From Heloderma charlesbogerti (Eukaryota; Chordata; Lepidosauria; Squamata; Helodermatidae), in contig JANEZZ010002758.1 of NCBI GenBank assembly GCA_026122225.1, positions 62,001 to 126,000 on the forward strand: DNA of 64,000 bases. Direction: 5' to 3'. A program made the translations under genes and the position numbers. This document shows, piece after piece, positions 20,205 to 28,794 of the stretch (the stretch's first letter is position 1; every line of letters begins with the position of its first letter). The notes beneath the pieces are model-generated. The model saw only the letters and a program-made list of their open reading frames with translations, did not search any database and was not told where the DNA came from.

Positions 20205-20830
20205 ACAAGTTCTGGGTGCCGTGTTTAAAGAAGGAGATTGACAAACTGGAATGTATCCAGAGGATGGAGACTAGGAGACTAAGTCCTATGAGGAATACTT
20301 CTTTACACAGCACATGAAGTGATGGCCACCGATTTGGATGGCTTTAAAAGGGGGTTAGATAAATTCCTGGATGAGAAGGCTATCAATGCCTACTGGTCCT
20401 GATGGCTATGTGCTACCTCCAGTACCAGAGGCAGTATGCCTATGTACATGAGTTGCTGGGGAACATGGGCAGGAGGGTGCTGTTGCACTCATGTCCTGCC
20501 TGTGGATTTCCCATCGGCAGCTGATAGGCCACTGATAGGCCATTCTGATAGGAACAGAATGCTGGACTAGAAGGACCTTTGGTCTGATCCAGCATGTCTC
20601 TTCTTATGTTCTTAGGAAAGATTGAAAGAGCTGGGAACGTTTAGCATGGAGAAGAGTAGATTCAGGGCAGACATGAAAGCTGCCTTCAAATATCTGAAGG
20701 GCTATCCCACAGAACATGGAGCAGAAGGTGTTCTCTGTTGCTCCAGTGGGCAGGATTATAATTAAATGTGGAAACTGCAAGGAAGCAGATTTCAGCTATG
20801 CTGAATGATAGGAACAACTCCGCATGCTTC
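20205..20830 (+). mobile_element. CR1 LINE 3' region split by a younger LINE
   Basis: CR1 RT C-terminal sequence runs to CTATGAGGAA (20,295) and resumes at AGGAAAGATTGAAAGAGCTG (20,614), then continues through the usual CAAATATCTGAAGGG to about 20,830. The repeated AGGAA is the target duplication of the inserted element. Confidence 0.7.
20296..20613 (+). mobile_element. L3/CR1-like LINE, 5' truncated
   Basis: Inserted in the CR1 with the duplication AGGAA on both sides. Starts TACTTCTTTACACAG and ends with the family terminus CTTCTTATGTTCTT. Contains GGATGGCTTTAAAAGGGG, CAGAGGCAGTATGCC and GGGAACATGGGCAGGAGGG. An imperfect duplication ('CTGATAGGCCA') lies near 20,519-20,545. Clean ends show that this family moves as its own LINE. 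Confidence 0.75.
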
Positions 20831-21106
20831 CAGACACTAGGGGGAGAGAGAGAATTCCTGTAGCTTGATCAGTTCCTATTTCCTGCTCCTGCTCCTTCCC
20901 CTTCCTCCTCCTCCTGCCTCTGCAACGAGTAGTGAGCACCATGTGGTCTCTCTAGAGGAGAAGAAAGTAACCAAGTGCCTTTGCTCACTTACACTCACAC
21001 ACCCAGCTTTAGGGGGTGCTTGTAGATAAGCAGTGTTAGATAGCCTTCTCTGATGATGTATATAAAAGCACTAAAAAAGTAAGTTCATTCAAACGTCTTT
21101 TAAACT
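20831..21106. other. No gene seen
   Basis: Contains a CTCCT-rich run (20,885-20,925). No feature recognised. Confidence 0.4.
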
Positions 21107-22249
21107 GGCTCTTGTTGTTGTTGTTGTTGTTCGGTCGTTAAGTCGTGTCCGACTCTTCGTGACCCCATGGACCATAGCATGCCAGGCCTTCCTGTTCTCC
21201 GCTCTCTCCCGGAGCGTACTCAAGTCCATATTCATTGCATCAGTGATGCTATCTAGCCATCTCATCCTCTGCCATCCCCTTCTCCTTTTGCCTTCAGTCT
21301 TTCCCAGCATCAGGGTCTTTTCCAGAGAGTTTTCTCTTCGCATTAGGTGGCCAAAATATTTGAGCTTCAGCTTCAGTCTCTGTCCTTCCAATGAGCAGTC
21401 AGGGTTGATTTCCTTTAGGATTGACTGATTGGACCTCCTTGCAGTCCAGGGGACTCGTAAGAGTCTTCTCCAGCACCACAGTTCGAAAGCATCCATTCTT
21501 CAGCGCTCAGCCTTCCTTATAGTCCAGCTCTCACAGCCATACGTTGCTACTGGGAAAACCATAGCTTTGATTAGATGGACCTTTGTCGGCAAGGTGATGT
21601 CTCTGCTTCTTACTATGCTGTCTAGGTTTGCCATAGCTTTCCTCCCAAGGAGCAAGCGTCTTTTAATTTCACGGCTGCAGTCACCGTCTGCAGTGATCTT
21701 GGAGCCCAAGAAAATAAAATCTGTCACTGCTTCCATTTCTTCCCCTTCTATATGCCAGGAAGCGATGGAGGCAGATGCCATAAACTTAGTTTTTTTAATG
21801 TTGAGTTTCAAACCAGCTTTTGCACTCTCCTCTTTCACCCTCAACAAGAGGCTCTTGAGATCCTCTTCGCTTACTGCCATTAGGGTGGTATCGTCTGCAT
21901 ATCTGAAGTTGTTGATAATTCTTCCAGCAATCTTAATTCTGACCTGTGATTCATCCAACCCGGCATTTCTCATGATGTACTCTGCATATAAGTTAAATAA
22001 GCAGGGCGACAATATGCAGCCTTGTCGTACTCCTTTCCCAATTTTGAACCTATCGGTTGTTCCATGTCCGGTTCTTACTGTTGCTTCTTGACCCTCGTAC
22101 AGGTTTGTCAGGAGACAGGTAAGGTGGTCTGGTACTCCCATCTCTTTAAGGATTTGCCACAGTTTGTTGTGATCCACACAATCAAAGGCTTTAGTGTAGT
22201 CAATGAAGCATAAATAGACATTTTTCTGGAATTTTCTTGCTTTCTCCAT
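21089..22249 (-). pseudogene. BovB reverse transcriptase remnant
   Basis: Two adjoining frames, 22,249-21,500 and 21,496-21,089, separated by a frameshift or stop at about 21,497 inside the conserved IRKAERR-MDAFELW segment. Motifs: CFIDYTKAFDCVDHN, GVRQGCILSPCLF, FRYADDTTLMA and the tail TKSRTRLND. The YADD catalytic box is intact, but the endonuclease and RT N-terminus are lost through 5' truncation. Confidence 0.8.
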
Positions 22250-22322
22250 GATCCAGCGAATGTTGGCGATTTGATCTCTAGTTCCTCTGCCTCTTCGAAA
22301 CCCAGCTTGTACTTCCGGTAGT
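21107..22322 (-). mobile_element. BovB LINE, 5'-truncated 1.2-kb copy
   Basis: Minus orientation. The 3' tail is (TTG)n-TCGGTCGTTAAGTCG at about 21,110 and homology to the full-length copy ends at CTTGTACTTCCGGTAG (22,322). It is closely similar to 14,991-16,170. Confidence 0.85.
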
Positions 22323-22435
22323 TTATTGCCTCCAGTACTAAATGCTGTGTTGCCACACTTTCTCTACATAAGGTAACTCTGCTGTAAGTCACACCAGACT
22401 TTCCAGCAAACTAAACAGTGGAACAGAATTCTGAA
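22323..22435. other. Unassigned interval
   Basis: About 110 bp between BovB and CR1 pieces, not recognised. Confidence 0.3.
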
Positions 22436-22625
22436 CAGTAAGTGCTGTTTGATAGTGGAATAGGCTGCCTTGGGAAGTGGTGGGCTTTCCTTCACTAGAG
22501 GTATTTAAGCAGAGGCTAGACAGCCATCTGCTACTGATGCTGTAGTGGTATCCTGCATTGCAGAACCTTCATTGAGCAGGGGGTTGGACTAGATGACCTT
22601 TAAGGACCAGCTCCAAAATTCTATG
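22436..22625 (+). mobile_element. CR1 LINE 3' end
   Basis: GGAATAGGCTGCCTTGGGA, GTATTTAAGCAGAGGCTAGA, GGGGGTTGGACTAGATGACC and the terminal AATTCTATGA are CR1 3'-terminal landmarks. Confidence 0.75.
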
Positions 22626-22944
22626 AAATGGTCTTTAGACAACAAGAGGAAGTCTCCTGATTGCTCAAACCCATAAGCCAAACTGACCAAGAAGCATTTA
22701 TAGGGGTCAAAGAGTATCACCCGATCCACTCTAGCCTATTGGTGTAAGGGGTTTGTGACTGCTCTCCCTGCCATTCCCTCCTTTGTCTACAGCTCGGTGA
22801 TGTGGCACACATGCTACATTCCAGCCTGATGTATTTTTAGATCACAAGTTGAAGACCTGTTGCAGGTTTCAGTCCTGACAATCAGTACGTAAAGAAGCAG
22901 TCAGGAGGGCTCTACCAAGACTCAAGATTCCAATATATTATATT

Positions 22945-23105
22945 ACAATGCGGATGGATCTATGGTAAACACATGCCCTGCATATATAAAGTCTCATATT
23001 CAACCCCTGGGATCTGCAGGGATCAGGAAAGACCACCTGAGACCATGTAGAGCTGACTGTATTGGTCTGACTCAGTATAAGGCAAGCCAGGGCAGACTGA
23101 TAAAT
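22945..23105 (+). mobile_element. Old tRNA-derived SINE
   Basis: ATGCCCTGCATATATAAAGTC is followed by ATTCAACCCCTGGGATCTGC (box B), GATCAGGAAAGACCACC, CTGAGACCATGTAGAGCTG and GGTCTGACTCAGTATAAGGC in SINE order. The box A region is poor. Confidence 0.55.
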
Positions 23106-23154
23106 CACCAAGAGAAAAGGCAGCACTAAGTCAAGATTGACACTGACAAGTCAT

Positions 23155-23605
23155 TTGGGGAGAGTCCATACTTCAGTGGTAAAGCACATGCTTTGCATGC
23201 AGAAGGTCCTAGGTTCAATCCTGCTCATCTCTTCTATAAAAGGATCAGGTAACTAGCAGGTGATAGGAAAGACCTTAGAGAACCACTCCCTGCCAGAATA
23301 GACAATGCAGACCAATTTGGATGGCTTAAAAAGGGGATTGGACAAATTCATGGAGGGCAAGGCTATCACTGGCTACCAGCCCTGATGGCTATATGCTATC
23401 TCCAGTATCAGAGGCAGTATGCTTGTGTACACCAGTTTCTGGGGAACATGGGCAGGCGGGTGCTGTTGCACTCATGTCCTATTTGAGGTTTCCCACAGGC
23501 AGCTGGTTGGCCACTGTGTGAACAGAATGCTGAACTAGATGGACCCTTGGTCAGATCCAGCATGGCTCTTCTTATGTTCTTCTGCTCTGAGCTAGATGGA
23601 CAAGG
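23155..23605 (+). mobile_element. tRNA-derived SINE split by an L3/CR1-like LINE
   Basis: Left part 23,155-23,309 has box A-like TTCAGTGGTAAAGCAC, TTTGCATGCAGAAGGTCC and box B-like AGGTTCAATCC, running to ACAATGCAGACC. The SINE then resumes after 23,580 with TCTGAGCTAGATGGACAAGG. The LINE between them is complete at its 3' end. Confidence 0.6.
23310..23580 (+). mobile_element. L3/CR1-like LINE, 5' truncated
   Basis: AATTTGGATGGCTTAAAAAG begins it and CATGGCTCTTCTTATGTTCTT ends it. Internal landmarks CAGAGGCAGTATGC, GGGAACATGGGCAGG and GGCCACTGTGTGAACAGAAT are shared with the 20.3-, 38.7- and 63.4-kb copies. Confidence 0.75.
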
Positions 23606-23868
23606 CCAAAAGGAAAAGGAAAGGAAAGGTTCCTCTTGTGGAAGCACTGAGTCATTGCTGACCCCTAGAGGGATGCCGTTTTTCCTCGGCGTTTTCCTGG
23701 CAGACTGTATGGTGGGGTGGTTTGCCATTGCCTTCCCCAGTCCTAACTACCTTTCCCCCAGCAAGCTGGGTACTCATTTTACCGACCTCAGAAGGATGGA
23801 GAGCCGAGTCGACCAGAGCCGGCTACCTGAAAACCAGCTTCCGCTGGGATCGAACTCAGGTCGTAGCC
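23606..23868 (-). mobile_element. Second tRNA-derived SINE family
   Basis: An A/G-rich end (GGAAAAGGAAAGGAAAGG) is followed by CACTGAGTCATTGCTGACCC, GGTTTGCCATTGCCTTCCCC, CAAGCTGGGTACTCATTTTA, GGATGGAGAGCCGAGTCGA, and, at the head, GGGATCGAACTCAGG, which is a box B complement. The head lies at the high coordinate, so the SINE is in minus orientation. Confidence 0.55.
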
Positions 23869-24956
23869 AAACACATACCGTGGATTTTAGGAAAGCTGAT
23901 TTTAATAAACTCAGAACAGTGATCAGTAAGGTCCCATGGCAAGTGACTCTAACAAGAAAAGGAGCCCAAGATGGGTGGGAGTTTTTAAAAAAGGAAATTC
24001 TCAAGGCACAATTACAAACAATTCCAACAAGAAAAAAAGGTGGAAGACAACAGAAGAAGCCAATCTGGCTTCACAAAAAGCTTAGATAAGACCTGAAAAC
24101 AAAAAGTACACATATAGGAAGTGGAAAGAAGGCCAAGTAACAAAGGAAGAGTACAGGCAGGTAGCACAGAATTGCAGGGATGGCGTCAGGAAGGCTAATA
24201 GCTCAGAACGAGCTGAGGTTAGCGAGGGATGCTAAAAGCAACAAAGTTACAAGAAGCCAGATTCCGGCTGAACATCAGGAAAACCTCCTGACTGTCAGAG
24301 CAATACGACAATGGAACCAATTACGTAGGGAGGTGGTGGGCTCCCCCACACTGTAGGCATTCAAGATGAGGCTGGTCTAGGGATGTACGAATCCCATTCA
24401 CCTGTCCATTCCGGGGCATTGGCAGTGGGAGGGAGGCACTCCGTCCCTCCAACCGGAACCCTCCTCGGCTGGCTCCACTCCGTGGCGATTCTGGGGAGCC
24501 GCTGGCTGGGGCCGCTACGCCAGCTGCCATTTGTGTGGCTGCCAAGCCATGATTGGCTACGTAAGTATTTACGCAGCCTATCATGGCAAAAGGCAGCCAC
24601 TCAAATGGCAGCTGCTATGACGGCCACCATTTGCGGCCGCAGCAAACCAGCAGAGGCTGGGAGACCAGCCGCCGCCGCATCTGCCGCTGCATCCGCCGCC
24701 AGGTAAGCTCAGTTCTGGGGGGATTCTACAGGGTCGCAGAGGGAGTGGAGACCATTCCGCCATGGATTCTGGGGGGCCGGATTCTAAAGAATCCAGTCTC
24801 ACTGGAGTCCATGGTGGAATTCTCTGACATCCCTAGGCTGGACAGCCATCTGTTTTGGATACTCTGACTTGGATTCCTGCATTGAGCAGAGGGTTGGACT
24901 CAACGGTCTTGTAGGCCCCTTCCAACCCTACTATTCTATAATTCTGTGATAATCAG
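23869..24956 (+). mobile_element. CR1 LINE with internal deletion, split by P6
   Basis: Starts AAACACATACCGTGGATTTT (compare 53,744 onward), runs through the EN-RT linker, and at about 24,250 jumps from GCTAAAAGCAACAAAG to TACAAGAAGCCAGATTCCG. About 1.5 kb present in the 53-kb copy is therefore deleted. P6 interrupts it after ATGAGGCTGG. The end is the typical CTACTATTCTATAATTCTGT. Confidence 0.8.
24378..24835 (+). mobile_element. P6: shortest palindrome-rich hAT-like transposon
   Basis: Ends TAGGGATGTACGAA and CATCCCTA, flanked by GGCTGGTC (24,370-24,377) and GGCTGGAC (24,836-24,843), a 7-of-8 duplication of the CR1 host sequence. Only one A module (24,548-24,588, TACGTAAGTATTTACGCAG) lies between two B-type modules. 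Left donor complement CACCTGTCC and right donor CCAGGTAAGC are present, as is the right hairpin. This is the minimal form in the series and the only copy outside the 4-14 kb cluster. Confidence 0.85.
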
Positions 24957-25373
24957 ACCCAGCACAAGGCAGCTTCATAGGTTTCCTAAACAGTGCATAT
25001 TACTCGGTGAATCTAACCACTAAAACGCATCAATTAAATTTACAAATGTGTAGAGAAACTTAACACTCCCTTGGAGGGTCCACTTTGCATAATAACATTT
25101 TTTTTGTTATTATTTTACTAATTTTAGAAAATGTATTATGGCACGGTGCTTATTTAATGGGTAACTTGGCTCAATGTGTGTGTCACAAGCAAGGCCTGGT
25201 GATTACTGGGCAGGACAGTTTATTTTCATAAGATGAAAAGGAAGTGTAGTTGTTTATAGAGAGAATGTAAGCATAATTATAGAACTCAGCAAGTTGCTGA
25301 GCTCAGTTAGTTAAAGAGCAATAAAAACAGGAGTATACAAGGTTGCCCCCTTGGGCACAGTAGATGAGCTTAG
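24957..25373. other. No gene seen
   Basis: AT-rich, nothing recognised. Confidence 0.4.
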
Positions 25374-25572
25374 GAAACATAGGAAGCTGCCTTATAATGA
25401 GTCAGACCATGAGTCCATCTAGCACAGTATTGTCAGCATTGACTGGCAGTGGGGCTCTCCAGGGTTTCAGGCAGGACTTTTCCGAGCCCTACCTGGAGAT
25501 GCTGGGGATTAAACCTGGGACCTTGTGCATGCAAAACAGGTGCTCTGCTACTCAGCTACGGTCCCACCCCTC
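25374..25572 (-). mobile_element. tRNA-derived SINE, near full length
   Basis: Reads AACATAGGAAGCTGCCTTAT, GAGTCAGACCATGAGTCC, GACTGGCAGTGGGGCTCTCC, CTGGGGATTAAACCTGGGACC (box B complement), TGCATGCAAAACAGG, CTACTCAGCTACGGTCCC (box A complement). The RNA polymerase III promoter is at the high-coordinate end, so the copy is in minus orientation. Confidence 0.75.
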
Positions 25573-25639
25573 TTCCTAGTGACATACAGGATGGCATTTA
25601 TTGAACCCAAGGACTGGATCCCAGTACTTATGATGGGTT

Positions 25640-25805
25640 GCCAATCTAGGGTGGGCACATGTCCTACTTGGCAGAAGACAGTTCTCTGTTTCAAGGGCTG
25701 CAAGAGGACAGTCCTCTATTTGAAGATGCCTTCTATTTGAAGGGGTGTCCAGTCCATATCTGATTAAAAGATAAAGACCCATTAAGAATGGAGAACGGGG
25801 GGCCT
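25640..25805. repeat. Unnamed repeat shared with 39.3 kb
   Basis: ATGTCCTACTTGGCAGA-GACAG, CTCTGTTTCAAGGGCTG, GAAGATG and TAAAGACC occur here and at 39,278-39,378 in the same order. Class unknown. Confidence 0.45.
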
Positions 25806-26079
25806 TGAAGTTGCCCATCAACAGTTAGCACACCTGGACAGCAGAGTGTACAGGCAAGAGGTCACCTGGTCACAGTCTTCCCCACTGTAGTGAGATATGT
25901 TTTATTTCCATTTAAATTATAGTCCTTATTTCTAAATCTGCATCTATACCTATAAATTAACACATACAAATTTTATACAATCAGTGTCCTCTTTTGTCCT
26001 CTTTTTTCGGTGATGTGTAAGTGGCCACCCTATGCCAATTTCTAGTTCCCCAGTATCTTTAAGCTTATAGTAATAGTGA

Positions 26080-26210
26080 GTTGGATCCAGATTCAATCAT
26101 ACTTAGTGTAGACCCACTGGAATCAATGGGATTTACGTTAGTCATGATTAACTTAAGACCCATTGCTTCCCATGGCTTTCCTGTAAGTATGACTAAATCT
26201 GGATCCAACC
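26080..26210. repeat. 130-bp hairpin repeat, TTGGATCCAGA arms
   Basis: GTTGGATCCAGATTCAATCA pairs with TGACTAAATCTGGATCCAAC. Inside, AGACCCACTGGAATCAATGGG pairs loosely with CCCATGGGAAGCAATGGGTC on the other strand. The whole is an imperfect palindrome, probably a MITE or snapback element without coding capacity. Confidence 0.7.
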
Positions 26211-26214
26211 CAAT

Positions 26215-26553
26215 ATTGTATATGACCTGTTGTGCCATATTTATAATGCTTTATCTTAAAATGAAATTTTCCTATGGTTCTCTATTTATATTTTTAATAG
26301 CCACCTTTAACTCATTGTCTCTGATAGGGAGCTGTTGATTTAGCTGTAAGAGATTGTAAGTACAGGCTTGCCATGTCTACATTCAGTTTTAATTCTAACT
26401 AGGCAGGCTATTTTTTAAAAAGGAAAAAATGTTTTTGGACATAGGTGTTTTTTTTTTTAAGAAACAACTTTAAATTTCAAAATCTAATTTTAAAAAATGT
26501 GATGGTAATGACGATGATTAAAATCATCCATTTTTATCCACCTTGGTATGAGA
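26215..26553. other. No gene seen
   Basis: AT-rich sequence with poly-T and poly-A runs. Confidence 0.4.
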
Positions 26554-26992
26554 CAGCCAGTAACATATGGCTGTGAGAGCTGGACTATAAGGAAGGCTGA
26601 GCGCCAAAGAATTGATGCTTTCGAATTGTGGTGCTGGAGAAGACTCTTACGAGTCCCCTGGACTGCAAGGAGGTCAAATCAGTCAATCCTAAAGGAAATC
26701 AACCCTGAGTGCTCATTGGAAGGACAGATACTGAAGTGGAAGCTCAAATACTTTGGCCACCTAATGTGAAGAGAAAACTCCCTGGAAAAGACCCTGATGC
26801 TGGGAAAGACTGAAGGCAAAAGGAGAAGGGGACGGCAGGGGATGAGATGGCTAGATAGCATCACCGATGCAATGAATATGAACTTGGGCACACTCCGGGA
26901 GAGAGCAGAGGACAGGAAGGCCTGGCGTGCTATGGTCCATGGGGTCACGAAGAGTCGTACACAACTTAACGACTGAACAACAAAACAACAAA
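26554..26992 (+). mobile_element. BovB LINE 3' end
   Basis: Plus orientation. Encodes YGCESWTIRKAERQR, DAFELWCWRRLLRV and RRSNQSILKEINPEC, then a TGA after YFGHLM, and continues to the 3' tail GACTGAACAACAAAACAACAA. Truncated at the 5' side. Confidence 0.85.
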
Positions 26993-27054
26993 TGAGACAG
27001 CAGCATCAGGCCTTGGAGTGGGCCAGTGATATGGCAACAGGGTTATGTGCAAGT

Positions 27055-27490
27055 ATCAACAGAGTTTATTTATTATTCATTTGACAAATTTATAAACTGC
27101 TTAACCAAGAAATTAACCAAAGTGATGTACAATAAAACATAATCACATATACATAAAAATACAGTTGCAATTTTAAAAGCCATAAAAATATCAATTTCAT
27201 CATATACCAGCAGTATAATTGATTAACAGAAACTCATCTGGAAAAGCTTAGGAGAAAAATGTTTTTAGTGTGCCTAAAATTCACAATCATTGGTGCATGC
27301 CTTAATTCCAGATTATTCTAGACTGTCAACTACACTGAATGCCCTTTAGTGAGTGGCCACCACATTAATCCAAGGAGCATGTGGCACCACCAGAAAGATC
27401 TCCCTGAAAGATCAAAGAGATTGGGCAGAAGTGTAAGGGATGAAGTGGTCTCTCAGATAACCTGTTCCTAAGTTGTTTAGGTCCTTGTAC
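27055..27490 (-). mobile_element. Old LINE-like repeat, probably L2-type 3' part
   Basis: TTTATTTATTATTCATTTGACAAATTTATAAACTGC... and ACAATAAAACATAATC resemble the reverse complement of a reptile LINE tail. Further on, GGCACCACCAGAAAGATCTC also looks LINE-derived. Strongly diverged; the family name is uncertain. Confidence 0.4.
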
Positions 27491-28790
27491 TATAGCAGGG
27501 ATGTAGGATAAATCAATTCAGTGTTAATGCAAATTTACCTAATTCCGTACTTTTGAACCACCATGCAAACCAAAACTCAGTTGTCCTTTGATATTCGCAC
27601 TCCTCCGAATTTTGCAGTGGAGTCTTCCAATCAAAAACTGTGTTAAAGAATGTGTATATTATAACATGTAAAATATATTAGGGAAAACAGTGTTCAAAAA
27701 TACATTATATTTAGACAGTTGCTTGCAAGAACTGGGCATGTCAGGCAAAAATGTATGTATTACAAGAAATATGCAGAGAATACTTTTCATACAACTTCAG
27801 AATTCAGGATAAACCAAACTTAAGACTGGAGAAATTCTCAAAGTTTGAGACAAACCAAGCATAAGACTGGAAAAATAAAAAACTGAGAGAAACCAAAACT
27901 GACAGATTCATCTATCCCTTTGACTAGTAAACAACCCCTTAAATTTGTCTCAGTAGCATAGAGGAAGCCAGAGGTACTATATTTTGGCGATAGCTTACTG
28001 CACTCAGCAACCTAACTGCTGTATTTAATACAGAGTTCTCAGTTCTGCTTTATACTAACATAGGGAGCTATGAATCCCCCAGTAAAAGTGATTTGAGATG
28101 ATTGGATTCACCCTTGATCCCTAAAACAGACATCTTATGCTTATTGTGAGTCCCCAGTGGATGTTTAAAAAATGAAGGACGATAGTACTATATCTCACTT
28201 GTAAATCCAGGAGCATGTTCAGTGCTAGAAACCTGGATGATCCAGAAAAATAATAGCTATTTGCTCTCTCTAGGCCAGAGGGCTAGGTATGTTTTTATTT
28301 GTGCTAGTTACACCTTGTGTTGCTGGTGGCCAGATGCAAGCTTTATATGTATGTTTTGTTAGCTTTTAAGTGTGCATGCTGCCTTTCTACCCATCAAAGA
28401 CAGCTCACATATAAACAGTAGAAGGTTTTAAAACATCATAAAAGTGTAGACAAAAATATAACAAACTGGCAGCAAGATTACGTTCTGCTAGTCCTGCAGA
28501 AATAGACAGCCTGCTCAACAGCCTCCTCGAGGACCCTTCAGAGTCCAAAACTGCTCCCTTCCTTCAACTCAAATACAGCAGTTTCTTTTGTTTCTCTCTC
28601 AGTGACACAGATCTGGCTTACATCATCCTCAGCTGGGGTGTGGGGGAGAGAGGGAAAACTATGCCTGTTGCCAAAATGCCTTTCACCTGTCAGAGGTGTT
28701 TCCAGCTATTTCTTAGCATGCTTCCTGATAAGGATTTTATCAGCCATCACTCTGCCTCGTTCACAGAATTTTATGGAAGGTCCAGATGTT
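27491..28790. other. No gene recognised
   Basis: 1.3 kb of AT-rich, diverged sequence. Parts may be very old LINE sequence (for example 27,940-28,240) but cannot be assigned by eye. Confidence 0.4.
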
Positions 28791-28794
28791 GTAG

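Noticed and set aside
23155..23230. Possible functional tRNA gene
   Set aside because: Box A and box B motifs are present but the sequence is the head of a dispersed SINE. No cloverleaf with matching acceptor stem is seen. The same applies to 31,990 and 34,262.
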